A stretch of 64,000 bases of DNA from Lachnospiraceae bacterium (lineage in GTDB: Bacteria; Bacillota; Clostridia; Lachnospirales; Lachnospiraceae). Every line of letters starts with the position of its first letter. Positions within the stretch are counted from its first letter, which is position 1. A model generated the notes under the pieces. It made no database searches. It saw only the letters and a program-made list of their open reading frames with translations, and was not told the DNA's origin. The position numbers and the translations under genes were made by a program. The stretch lies in assembly GCA_910575075.1 (NCBI GenBank), contig CAJTCY010000003.1, positions 162,161-226,160 of the forward strand, written 5' to 3'. Shown in pieces: positions 37,699 to 45,896 of this stretch.

Positions 37699-38577
37699 AT
37701 GCAGGGAAAAATTATGAAAGGGATTGCCGGTTTCTACTATGTGCATGTGGCAGAAGCCGGAACCTTTGAATGTAAGGCAAAAGGAATTTTCAGAAAAGAA
37801 AAAGTGAAGCCTCTGGTGGGTGATAATGTTGAAATAGAGCTGTTGGACCCTAGGGAAAAGACAGGAAATATCACAGAGATTCTGGCCAGAAAGAACACAT
37901 TGATCCGTCCGGCTGTGGCAAATATTGACCAGGCGCTGGTGATTTTTGCGGCAGATAAGCCCAGACCCAATTTTAACCTTTTGGACCGTTTTCTGATTAT
38001 GATGGAGCATCAGCAGGTAGAAACGGTGATTTGTTTTAACAAACAGGATTTGGTTGAATCAGAGGAACTGGATAAACTGAGATCCATTTATGAAGAATGC
38101 GGGTACCGCATTTTATTTGCCAGTGCCATGGAACAGAAAGGGCTGCAGGATATTCATACTATATTAGATGGAAAGACCACGACAGTGGCAGGTCCTTCCG
38201 GAGTTGGGAAATCTTCTCTTATCAATCTGCTGTGTCCAGGAGCAGAGATGGAGACAGGGGGGCTCAGTGAAAAAATTGACAGGGGAAAGCATACGACCCG
38301 TCATTCACAGCTTCTGCATATGGGAGGACACACTTATATTGTAGATACACCTGGATTCAGCTCTCTTTATCTTATGGGGTTTGAAAAGGAAGAGCTGAAA
38401 GGTTATTTTCGGGAATTTACGGCATATGAGCCTTTCTGTCGCTTTCAGGGATGCAGTCACATCCATGAGCCGGATTGCGGGGTTAAAACGGCATTGGCAG
38501 AAGGAAAAATCAGTGCGGTACGTTATGAAGATTACAAGATGCTTTATGAAGAATTAAAAAGCGTCAAAAAATATTAA
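37699..38577 (+). CDS. rsgA: Ribosome small-subunit GTPase
   Basis: A circularly permuted GTPase for late 30S maturation. ATG 37699 lies 8 nt after AAGGAAAT; ATG 37714 is an alternative start. It has an N-terminal OB fold, NKQD (G4) near 115, the P-loop GPSGVGKSSL near 165, DTPGF (G3) near 212, and a zinc site CxxxxCxHxxxxxC (CRFQGCSHIHEPDC) near 250. About 292 residues. Confidence 0.96.
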   Translation: MQGKIMKGIAGFYYVHVAEAGTFECKAKGIFRKEKVKPLVGDNVEIELLDPREKTGNITEILARKNTLIRPAVANIDQALVIFAADKPRPNFNLLDRFLIMMEHQQVETVICFNKQDLVESEELDKLRSIYEECGYRILFASAMEQKGLQDIHTILDGKTTTVAGPSGVGKSSLINLLCPGAEMETGGLSEKIDRGKHTTRHSQLLHMGGHTYIVDTPGFSSLYLMGFEKEELKGYFREFTAYEPFCRFQGCSHIHEPDCGVKTALAEGKISAVRYEDYKMLYEELKSVKKY

Positions 38578-38597
38578 CATGCAAAAGGAGAAGGAAA

Positions 38598-39248
38598 ATG
38601 AATTGTTTATCACCGTCTATACTGGCAGCGGATATTTCTCGTCTGGGCGAAGAAATAAAGCTGATTGACGAAGCAGGTGCACAGTATGTGCACATTGATA
38701 TTATGGATGGGCATTTTGTCCCTACTATTTCTTTTGGGGCGCCGTTGATGAAATCCATCCGGGGACTTACGGAACGGATTTTTGATGTACATCTGATGGT
38801 GAAAGAGCCAGCACATCTGGTGGAAGAAATGGTAGAATGCGGAGCGGATATCATTACCGTACATGCAGAAGGCTGTGTTCATCTTGACCGAACTATTGAT
38901 AAAATCAAGGAAAAAGGGGTACTTGCTTCTGTGGCGCTGAATCCGGCAACAGACCTCAGCTGCCTGGAATATATTCTGCCCAAATTAGACATGGTTCTGC
39001 TGATGACAGTAAATCCAGGTTACGGAGGACAGAAGTATATTCCGTATGCCACACAGAAGATACGCGATCTGCGTCAGATGATCGAAGAAAGAGAGCTTAA
39101 GATCGATATAGAGGTGGATGGAGGAATCAACCTTTATAATGTCCAGGAAGTGTTAAATGCCGGGGCAAATATTATTGTGGCCGGTTCTGCCGTATTTCGG
39201 GGAGATACCATAGCCAATGTAGAAGAATTCCTCAAAGTGATGAAATAA
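38598..39248 (+). CDS. rpe: Ribulose-phosphate 3-epimerase
   Basis: A TIM-barrel enzyme of the pentose phosphate pathway. It has SPSILAADISRLGEEI, the metal-site HIDIMDGHFVPTISFG near 33, DVHLMV near 65, MTVNPGYGGQKY near 139 and EVDGGIN near 172. The length of 216 residues is normal. AAGGAGAAGG precedes the ATG. Confidence 0.97.
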   Translation: MNCLSPSILAADISRLGEEIKLIDEAGAQYVHIDIMDGHFVPTISFGAPLMKSIRGLTERIFDVHLMVKEPAHLVEEMVECGADIITVHAEGCVHLDRTIDKIKEKGVLASVALNPATDLSCLEYILPKLDMVLLMTVNPGYGGQKYIPYATQKIRDLRQMIEERELKIDIEVDGGINLYNVQEVLNAGANIIVAGSAVFRGDTIANVEEFLKVMK

Positions 39249-39282
39249 TGGGCACAGCGCTCAGGAAAGCGGGAAGAGAAGC

Positions 39283-39939
39283 GTGGAATCATTGATAATA
39301 AGCGGTGGAAACCTGGAAAAAGAATTTATCTGTTCTTATATCAGCCAGCATCCCGTTGAATTTACCATCGCGGTGGATGCTGGCATGAAGTTTTTTTATG
39401 AAGAGCATATGATACCGGATTATATTGTAGGTGATTTTGATTCGGTGGAACCAGATATTCTGCATAGTTTTCAGAATCTAAGGGGGAAGAAAAAGCCTGT
39501 AATTCTTCAGTTTCAGCCGGAAAAGGACGAGACAGATACAGAGCTTGCTATCCGCACAGCAGTCAAACAGGGCAGTGATGTTATTCATCTCTTAGGCGCT
39601 ACAGGAAGCCGTATGGATCACATCATGGGAAATTTTCACTTGCTGGGCGCGGCCATGAAACAGGGCGTGGACTGTCATATGGCAGACCAGCATAACCGTA
39701 TTCGGATGATATGCGAGGGAATGGTAATAAAAAGAGAAAACCAGTATGGAAAGTATGTATCGCTGTTTCCCTTTACGCCTCAGGTAAAAGGGCTGACACT
39801 GAAAGGGTTTAAATACCCTCTGCATAATTATACGCTGGAATGTTATCACTCCCTCGGTGTCAGCAATGAGATTGTGGAAACACAGGCAGAGATTTCTTTT
39901 GAGGAAGGCGTGTTGCTTGTAATTGAATCCAGAGATTAA
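39283..39939 (+). CDS. thiN: Thiamine pyrophosphokinase
   Basis: Makes thiamine diphosphate from thiamine and ATP. The only suitable start is GTG 39283, after GGAAGAG. It has DYIVGDFDSVE near 46, EKDETDTELA near 80 and HLLGATGSRMDHIMGN near 103. At 218 residues it is of normal length. It ends 3 bp from the convergent exporter gene with no terminator between them. Confidence 0.93.
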   Translation: MESLIISGGNLEKEFICSYISQHPVEFTIAVDAGMKFFYEEHMIPDYIVGDFDSVEPDILHSFQNLRGKKKPVILQFQPEKDETDTELAIRTAVKQGSDVIHLLGATGSRMDHIMGNFHLLGAAMKQGVDCHMADQHNRIRMICEGMVIKRENQYGKYVSLFPFTPQVKGLTLKGFKYPLHNYTLECYHSLGVSNEIVETQAEISFEEGVLLVIESRD

Positions 39940-39942
39940 AAA

Positions 39943-41022
39943 TTAATGGGCAGTCTGCACATTATTGTTAAGTGCATCCAGCAGATGATTCACGATAGAG
40001 AGCAAGGGTTGAAATACCTGGTCAAACAGCCATGTATAAACGGAGCCAAACAGATTATTGAAAATTCGAAGTAAAACAGCGTATGGAAGACCGAAAACTG
40101 GTACTGCGACAGCGAGAGAGCTAAAGGCGTTGAAAACAGTCTGCCATCCATAACTGGCAGATAATCCTGTGCCGATACCTCCGAGAATTCCCAGGCAGGG
40201 AATAAAGCTGTCCGGTAAAAGGAAGTAGGCTGCCAAAAACAGGATGCTTCCCAGCACGTTTCCCGGGGCGCGGTATTTTATGCGGTCTGACATATCATTT
40301 CGAAATGGCACGCATACGGACATGGCAGCAATACTTATCCACATAGCTTTTGGAACACCCAGAAGGGAGGCAAACAGCATAATGCTGGAGAGTGTCAGCG
40401 TGAGACGAAGCTGCCATTGGGTGCGGGCAGAGGATAAATCAAATTCCTGAAAAAGATTTCTGAAGGTGCGTTTATAAGATTTTTTTCGATGGTTATGGTA
40501 AAATACCGCTGCTGTCATAATCGCACCGATAAGGAGTCCTGACAGCCGTTTGGTGTACATCTCCCCGCTTACGTCATATCCTTGAAGCAAAAGGTAGGCA
40601 AGTACCAGAGTAGAGTGGTTGTACATGATTACATTATGGCAGCCAAGAAGCATTAAAAGCATAATGCAAATGGTATTTGTGGCAAAAGCCCATCCGGCAG
40701 GAAGCAGATTAGACAGTTTAGGTCCGGCTGCCAATATTGCAAATACGATAAAAATGTTCAATGTGCCGTGAGAGGTGCGAATACCGAAATCGGCATACCG
40801 GAATACCATAATGCTGAGAAGTACGGCAAGTCCGGCGGAACTGTTTTCCGTACCAAATAATGTGCAGAACAAAGCAATAAAAGCAGTACAAAAAGCAATA
40901 TTTAAAATGATCTTGAATAAATAAATTCCGGTATGTTTCCATCTGTCTTTTGGATTTTCAAAACTTGAGATATAAGATTTTGATCCAGCCTGATTAAGCT
41001 GAAGTTCCTGATAAAAAGTCAT
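39943..41022 (-). CDS. FUSC/aromatic-acid-exporter-like membrane protein
   Basis: A 359-residue protein with two blocks of about four to five TM segments (about 30-160 and 205-320) flanking a short cytoplasmic loop, the layout of FUSC/YccS/AaeB-type proteins. Its start overlaps the MarR stop (ATGA at 41019-41022), and its RBS AAGGAGGG lies inside the MarR gene. It is likely an exporter of a small toxic or aromatic compound controlled by the MarR protein. The substrate is unknown. Confidence 0.78.
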   Translation of the reverse strand: MTFYQELQLNQAGSKSYISSFENPKDRWKHTGIYLFKIILNIAFCTAFIALFCTLFGTENSSAGLAVLLSIMVFRYADFGIRTSHGTLNIFIVFAILAAGPKLSNLLPAGWAFATNTICIMLLMLLGCHNVIMYNHSTLVLAYLLLQGYDVSGEMYTKRLSGLLIGAIMTAAVFYHNHRKKSYKRTFRNLFQEFDLSSARTQWQLRLTLTLSSIMLFASLLGVPKAMWISIAAMSVCVPFRNDMSDRIKYRAPGNVLGSILFLAAYFLLPDSFIPCLGILGGIGTGLSASYGWQTVFNAFSSLAVAVPVFGLPYAVLLRIFNNLFGSVYTWLFDQVFQPLLSIVNHLLDALNNNVQTAH

Positions 41023-41462
41023 TTGATTCCCTCCTTATTTTGCAGCATAGCATTTGCTTCTTTGATTTGCGTCAGTAAAGATTCAAATCGTTCTTCTCCA
41101 AGAGTTCTGCGAAGATGATAGATTGGCTTTAAGTAGTGCTCATATGTCTGCAGCAGTTCCCGGTTTCCTTCTTCCGTAATGTGAAGGGTATAGCTTCGTT
41201 TGTCTGTTTCTTTGTATTGTTTTACAAGAAACTCTTTATTTTCCAGATGTTCTACCAGGCGGCTTACTGCGGATTTGCTTAATCCTGTGAGAGCAGTCAA
41301 ATCCATAGGAGTCAGCGGTACGTCAGACAATACAATACGTGACAGCACATCCACTTCCTGAGGCGATGTGGCGCCATTTCTTTTCCCTCTTATATGAAGA
41401 CTTGAAAAAAGTCTGATCTCCTGCATGTATTCCATCATTTCAATCCAGTCGAAATTTTCCAT
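41019..41462 (-). CDS. MarR-family transcriptional regulator
   Basis: A 147-residue winged-helix dimer. The HTH segment is LTALTGLSKSAVSRLVEHLE at about residues 59-78, followed by the wing ETDKRSYTLHITEEG. It is first in a two-gene operon and probably represses itself and the exporter; an operator-like palindrome lies about 54 bp upstream of its start. Confidence 0.92.
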   Translation of the reverse strand: MENFDWIEMMEYMQEIRLFSSLHIRGKRNGATSPQEVDVLSRIVLSDVPLTPMDLTALTGLSKSAVSRLVEHLENKEFLVKQYKETDKRSYTLHITEEGNRELLQTYEHYLKPIYHLRRTLGEERFESLLTQIKEANAMLQNKEGIK

Positions 41463-41515
41463 AAGTATTAACCTAACCCTTTTCTTAGAGGCTTTGCAGC
41501 TGCTATTTCTATAAT

Positions 41516-41534
41516 TAGTTTACGTTGTGAACTA
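41516..41534. promoter_or_regulatory. MarR operator candidate
   Basis: TAGTTTACGTTGTGAACTA is a 19-bp palindrome with 7 of 8 arm bases matching around a 3-bp centre. This size and the AGTT/AACT ends fit MarR-type sites, and it lies upstream of the marR-like gene. Confidence 0.6.
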
Positions 41535-41568
41535 TATATTATGCGAAAAAGGGACGATTGTCAAGTGT

Positions 41569-41786
41569 GTAAATGAATTTGAGTTTCCCCATTTTTTGAT
41601 TTTATAGTATCAAAAGGTTTCCAGCACAAAGTGATGGAAACACTTTGCACAGCAAAGTGCTATGGAAAGCTAGCTTTCCAGACACTTTTTGTGCAAGATG
41701 TCTATGCTGCCAAAGGCAGCAAGACCTTTTGCTACTAAAATATCAGTTGTTGTTAAAAATGGGGAAACTTAAATGTAAATGAATTT
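41569..41786. mobile_element. Complete GTTTCC dispersed element with flanking duplication
   Basis: The element runs from GAGTTTCCCCAT (41581) to ATGGGGAAACTT (41770) and is largely palindromic: an inverted A-type half (41581-41640), a central hairpin block with GGAAAGCTAGCTTTCC (41663-41678), and a B-type half (41704-41770). GTAAATGAATTT occurs on both sides (41569-41580 and 41775-41786), which looks like a target duplication. It encodes no protein and fills the gap between the MarR and radical SAM genes. Confidence 0.85.
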
Positions 41787-41831
41787 TTGTAAAAATTGAG
41801 AAAAATTGTGTTGCTGTGTGAGGTGAAAAAG

Positions 41832-42716
41832 ATGCATTTTGTGAAAGTGAAAGGGATTTTATCCGCAAAAAACGGAATGAACTTATATCGTGGCTGTTCT
41901 CATGGGTGCATATATTGTGATTCCAGAAGTAAGTGCTATCATATGGAACATGCTTTTGAAGATATTGAAGTCAAAGAAAACGCAATTGATTTATTAGAGT
42001 ATGCCCTTATGCACAAACGAAAAAAATGTATGATAGGCACTGGCTCTATGACAGATCCTTATATTCCTTTGGAGATGGAAATCAAAAATGTGAGAAAAGC
42101 TCTGAATTTGATATATGAGCATGGGTTTGGATTCACTGTTATTACAAAATCAAGCCGAATTTTACGGGATTTAGAGCTTTTGCAGAAAATAAACGGAAAG
42201 ACAAAATGTGTTGTGCAAATGACTTTAACTACTTATGATGAGGATTTATGCAAAAAAATCGAACCCAATGTAAGTACAACAAAAGAGCGTTTTGAAACTC
42301 TAAAGAAGCTGCGGGATGCAGGAATACCCACCGTTGTGTGGCTTTCGCCGATTCTGCCATTTATTAACGATACAGAAGAGAATATATCTGGCATTTTGGA
42401 CATGTGTATTGAGGCAAAAGTATATGGCATTATCTGTTTCGGCATGGGAGTGACACTTCGTGAAGGTAACAGAGAATACTTTTATGAGAGACTGGATCAT
42501 TTATTCCCACAGTTAAAAGAAAAGTATATACAGACGTATGGAAATCAGTATATGATTGAAAGTACACACAGCAGACAATTAATGAACTTGTTTTATCAGA
42601 AGTGCAACAAGGCGGGCATTGTTTATAACAATGAGCAGATATTTCAGTATTTACATACTTTCGAGGAAAAAGGCGCAGCGAAACAGTTAAGCCTTTGGGA
42701 TCTGGAGATGAAATGA
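41832..42716 (+). CDS. Radical SAM protein, SPL-like family
   Basis: ATG 41832 follows GAGGTG; the longer in-frame start at 41796 lies in repeat-flanking DNA. The 294 residues have the cluster motif CSHGCIYC (Cx3Cx2C) near residue 24, and TGSMTDPYIPLE near 79, features of the spore-photoproduct-lyase-like or Rv2578c-type radical SAM group. The role is unknown. It stands alone between repeats and the TetR gene. Confidence 0.85.
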   Translation: MHFVKVKGILSAKNGMNLYRGCSHGCIYCDSRSKCYHMEHAFEDIEVKENAIDLLEYALMHKRKKCMIGTGSMTDPYIPLEMEIKNVRKALNLIYEHGFGFTVITKSSRILRDLELLQKINGKTKCVVQMTLTTYDEDLCKKIEPNVSTTKERFETLKKLRDAGIPTVVWLSPILPFINDTEENISGILDMCIEAKVYGIICFGMGVTLREGNREYFYERLDHLFPQLKEKYIQTYGNQYMIESTHSRQLMNLFYQKCNKAGIVYNNEQIFQYLHTFEEKGAAKQLSLWDLEMK

Positions 42717-42759
42717 TTACATTGATTGCAAAAAGGTGGAATGCTGCCCAAATTAGCAG

Positions 42760-42788
42760 TTGATAAACTACTGGTATTAGTTTATAAT
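42760..42788 (+). promoter_or_regulatory. Strong sigma-A promoter of the TetR gene
   Basis: TTGATA (42760-42765), a 17-bp spacer and TATAAT (42783-42788), 33 bp before the ATG. Confidence 0.85.
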
Positions 42789-42808
42789 ATGACTACTGGC
42801 AGTAGTTT
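42765..42808. promoter_or_regulatory. Two operator palindromes overlapping the TetR promoter
   Basis: Site 1 is AAACTACTGGTATTAGTTT (42765-42783), inside the spacer and touching both promoter boxes. Site 2 is ACTACTGGCAGTAGT (42792-42806), just downstream of the -10. Both share ACTACTGG and AGT ends. Binding would block polymerase, so autorepression is likely. Confidence 0.75.
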
Positions 42809-42820
42809 GGAGGTGATTTT

Positions 42821-43396
42821 ATGGCGAGAAAAGGATTGAACACCAATTGTATCGTAGAAGCCGCTGCAGAATTGATTGCAGAAAGGGGATTTGACCAATT
42901 TTCACTTCAGGAACTGGCGGACAGATTGGGAGTGAAGAAAGCATCTCTTTATAACCATATCGACAGTCTGTCAGAATTGACTGCTCATATAGGCAGGCTG
43001 GTTTTTGAGAGAATGGCCGAGCAACTATACAGCGGAGCAGAAACAAATTCCCCTGCTGAGCAACTTTACCATATTGCAATGGGATATCGTAAATTTGCAA
43101 AGGAAAATGCAGAACTGTATAAGACAATTGTTAAAATGCCTGCGTCTGGAAGTCCCGATTTGATTGAAAAGGGGCAGGAGATCGTTCATAGTTTATATCC
43201 GGTGTTGGAAGCCTGTGGTCTTTCAGAACAGGAAGTTATTCATTTCAGCCGGACAATGCGCGGAGCCATGCACGGCTTTATTACATTAGAGGAAGCTGGA
43301 TTTTTTGGAAATGCTGCGGATGTTGATGAAAGTTATTTTTATATGGTAAAATCGTTGATTCAGCCATTAAGGGATAAAGATGGAGAGCGGAGCTGA
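42821..43396 (+). CDS. TetR-family transcriptional regulator
   Basis: The 191 residues begin with a TetR HTH: FSLQELADRLGVKKASLYNH at about 27-46. The C-terminal ligand domain has the RGAMHGF segment near 147, as in WHG-type TetR proteins. TTGGAGGTG precedes the ATG. It is probably autoregulated through the two palindromes at its promoter. The PEBP gene downstream (105-bp gap) may be a target. Confidence 0.93.
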   Translation: MARKGLNTNCIVEAAAELIAERGFDQFSLQELADRLGVKKASLYNHIDSLSELTAHIGRLVFERMAEQLYSGAETNSPAEQLYHIAMGYRKFAKENAELYKTIVKMPASGSPDLIEKGQEIVHSLYPVLEACGLSEQEVIHFSRTMRGAMHGFITLEEAGFFGNAADVDESYFYMVKSLIQPLRDKDGERS

Positions 43397-43501
43397 TTGA
43401 GGAAGGCAGAAATGTCAATCGGTATCTATGGATGATGATGTTTAGGCAGACAACCGGTGGGATAAACGGGTTATCTTAAAGACTGATTCACGGAGGAAAT
43501 T

Positions 43502-43984
43502 ATGAATAATGACATTTTAGAATTTAAGTGTATAGGCATGGATAATGGAGGAAAGTTTCCTATTGAGCATACTGGACGGGGGCAGGATGTGTCGCCGGAG
43601 TTTGTGATAAAAAACTTATCACCAGATGCGAAAACCCTAGCTGTCACATTAGAAGATTTATCTCATCCGATTAAAAATTTTACACATTGGATTATTTGGA
43701 ATATCCCTGCGGCTGACAGGATAGAGAGAAAGATTCCAGCAGGGAAGACTGTGCCAAAGCTGAGGAATGCCTGCCAAGGCATAGGGTATGGGATGCACCG
43801 TTATGCAGGGCCGAAGCCGCCAACAGGGAAAAAGCATACATACCGTTTTACAATCTATTCCTTGGATTGTGAAATGGACTTAAGTGTTAATTCCATGAAA
43901 TGGAGCTTTCTGAGAAAGGCAGGAAAGCATATCATCCAAAAAGGAAGTATCGTAGGTGAATTTTCGTATGAATCCTCATCTTAG
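43502..43984 (+). CDS. YbhB/YbcL-type PEBP (Raf-kinase-inhibitor-like) protein
   Basis: A small beta-fold protein of unclear role; some family members bind anions or phospholipid-like ligands. The 160 residues contain the ligand-site segments SPEFVIKNL near 31 and THWIIWNIP near 61, and YAGPKPPTGKKHTYRF near 101. It has no signal peptide, so it is cytoplasmic. ACGGAGGAA precedes the ATG. A TetR gene lies upstream on the same strand. Confidence 0.92.
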   Translation: MNNDILEFKCIGMDNGGKFPIEHTGRGQDVSPEFVIKNLSPDAKTLAVTLEDLSHPIKNFTHWIIWNIPAADRIERKIPAGKTVPKLRNACQGIGYGMHRYAGPKPPTGKKHTYRFTIYSLDCEMDLSVNSMKWSFLRKAGKHIIQKGSIVGEFSYESSS

Positions 43985-43994
43985 ATAGTTTTTG

Positions 43995-44018
43995 CTGAAT
44001 AATTTTTCGATTATTCAG
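43995..44018. other. Perfect 9-bp inverted repeat after the PEBP gene
   Basis: CTGAATAAT (43995-44003) and ATTATTCAG (44010-44018) form a hairpin 11 bp after the stop. No T-run follows, so it is at best a weak terminator. Confidence 0.4.
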
Positions 44019-44155
44019 AGCTGGGTACAGTAGATGGTTTCATTGGAGTGACGGTGTGTATTGAAGCAGAAGATCATAGTAATATTCTCACAATAAAGAT
44101 GAAGCAGAGGCTGGAAGAGACACAGATGGCGCCGCTGCTTGGAAATGTTGCCTAA
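44003..44155 (+). pseudogene. Unidentified coding remnant
   Basis: An open frame of 50 codons without a start encodes DYSELGTVDGFIG and later MKQRLEETQMAPLLGNVA, then a stop. Composition looks protein-coding rather than random, but I do not recognise it. It lies in a stretch of insertion-sequence debris. Confidence 0.35.
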
Positions 44156-44208
44156 GGTCTTCCAAGGTTTGCGGAAGGGGCTGTCGGGAAATAGATCGCC
44201 CTAAAGAA

Positions 44209-44280
44209 TTTTTATTGATGGTACGAAGCTGGAAGCCAATGTGAACGTTATACGTTTGTCTGGCGTGGGAGCATCAATTA
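44209..44280 (+). pseudogene. IS1182-family transposase remnant
   Basis: FIDGTKLEAN followed, after a frame change, by YTFVWRGS matches the conserved IDGTKxEANANxYTFVW segment of IS1182-type transposases. Only about 24 codons survive. Confidence 0.65.
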
Positions 44281-44284
44281 CCAT

Positions 44285-44453
44285 CCCGAAGGTCTTTGCA
44301 AATTTGAAGGAACTGAAATTGAAATTATGGGATTATGTGAACTGGTATAACAATCACAAAATACATTCCTCGTTAGGATATCAAACGCCAGTACAATACA
44401 GAGAAAACAACCTTAAAAAGTTGCCTAAAAAGTGTTGGCAATCCAAGTACTAA
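44285..44453 (+). pseudogene. IS3-family transposase (OrfB) C-terminal remnant
   Basis: DYVNWYNNHKIHSSLGYQTP is the typical end of the integrase core in IS3-type OrfB, containing the last acidic-residue region, and ends at the native-like stop. It is joined directly to the IS1182 remnant, so one element once inserted into or recombined with the other. No intact ends are seen. Confidence 0.8.
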
Positions 44454-44490
44454 GTTCATTTTATTTAGATATGAATAAAAGTGGTGGATA

Positions 44491-44519
44491 TTGCACAGGG
44501 TCTTTTTTAATGGTATAAT
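44491..44519 (+). promoter_or_regulatory. Sigma-A promoter of the binding-protein gene
   Basis: TTGCAC (44491-44496), a 17-bp spacer and TATAAT (44514-44519), 39 bp before the ATG. Confidence 0.75.
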
Positions 44520-44558
44520 AGTTTCAGAAAGAAACTAACACAAAAGGATGGGACACAT

Positions 44559-45791
44559 ATGAAAAAAATTGTATGTAGCCTGCTTTTAGGCATTCTATGT
44601 GCTGCATCGTTTACGGGCTGTGGCAGGGATCCCGAAACGGATTCCGTGGATGCAAGCCCCCAGAAGATTGAAATGGTAGTTTGGGGCGCTGAGGAAGATG
44701 CCGAGCTAATGAAGCGAATTATCCAGGATTTTCAGGATAAGTACCAGGATCAGGCAGAGTTTAGGATATCATTTGAGGTGCAAGGAGAATCCCAGTGTAA
44801 GGACGTGCTGCTTGGAGGGTTGGAAGACGGTGCAGATGTATTTACTTTTGCAGACGACCAGCTGAATGCGCTGGCTGCTGCCGGGGCATTGGATCCCATT
44901 GAGAATGCAGACGAGATCATAAGCGAGAACCTGCCGAGCGCAGCAGAAGCCGCCACGGTAAATCATCAGCTGTACGCCTATCCGCTGACTGCCGATAACG
45001 GATATTTCTTGTATTATAACAAGCGGTATATTTCAGAAAAACAGGTGGAGACCTTAGACGGTATATTAGAGGCTGCGGCGGCAGAGGGAAAACTATTTGC
45101 CATGGATTGGTCCTCGGCCTGGTATGTATATTCATTCTTTGGAAATACGGGACTTACGGTTGGGCTTAATGATGATGGGATCACCAACTACTGTACATGG
45201 AACCAGACGGACGGCAGCATAAGGGGCATTGACGTGGCGCAGGCAATGCTTCGTATCGCTGCAAGCCCTGGATTTTCCAGCAAGACAGATGAAGAATTTC
45301 TTGATGGAGTTAGGGACGGCTCTGTGGTTGCGGGGATCAGCGGGGTGTGGAATTCCGTTGCAGTGGAAGAGGCCTGGGGAGACGATGCCGGAGCCGTGAA
45401 GCTGCCGACTTATACCTGCCGTGGCCAACAGATACAGATGGCCTCTTTCTCCGGCTGCAAACTGATCGGGGTAAATGCTTATTCCAAGTACCCGGAATGG
45501 GCGTCCAGGCTTGCTGAATGGATTACGAACGAAGAAAACCAGCAGCTTCGCTTTGAAATGCGCGGCCAGGGACCGTCCAACACAGCAGTTGCGGGTTCTG
45601 CCGAAATCCAGCAGTCGTCGGCAATCGCCGCTCTCATAGAGCAGTCGGAATATTCCCAGCTGCAGCGGATCGGGGGTAAATTCTGGGATCCTGTTTCAAA
45701 TTTTGCTGTAAACATGGCATCAGGAAATTCTTCCGGCCAGGATCTGCAGGAGCAGTTAGATGAAATGGCAGAAGGTGTTTCTGCACGCTGA
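44559..45791 (+). CDS. Sugar-type ABC substrate-binding lipoprotein, orphan
   Basis: An extracellular lipoprotein of the maltose/oligosaccharide-binding family (SBP family 1). The lipobox is FTGC with Cys21. The mature part has a typical start (IEMVVWGAEEDAELMKRII) and an ADNGYFLYYNKRYI segment near 145. AAGGATGGG precedes the ATG. No permease or ATPase gene is near. Instead a chemoreceptor follows 105 bp downstream, so it may serve as a chemotactic binding protein (inference). It differs in base composition from the neighbouring A+T-rich DNA. Confidence 0.88.
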   Translation: MKKIVCSLLLGILCAASFTGCGRDPETDSVDASPQKIEMVVWGAEEDAELMKRIIQDFQDKYQDQAEFRISFEVQGESQCKDVLLGGLEDGADVFTFADDQLNALAAAGALDPIENADEIISENLPSAAEAATVNHQLYAYPLTADNGYFLYYNKRYISEKQVETLDGILEAAAAEGKLFAMDWSSAWYVYSFFGNTGLTVGLNDDGITNYCTWNQTDGSIRGIDVAQAMLRIAASPGFSSKTDEEFLDGVRDGSVVAGISGVWNSVAVEEAWGDDAGAVKLPTYTCRGQQIQMASFSGCKLIGVNAYSKYPEWASRLAEWITNEENQQLRFEMRGQGPSNTAVAGSAEIQQSSAIAALIEQSEYSQLQRIGGKFWDPVSNFAVNMASGNSSGQDLQEQLDEMAEGVSAR

Positions 45792-45896
45792 TGTGGGTAT
45801 GCGCCAGGTGACCCTGCCGGCATATGCGTTGCCCGCAGAAACCAGACAAACTCATAAGTACGCTTATAATATGTCGAAAGGATCTGTGATCATAAG

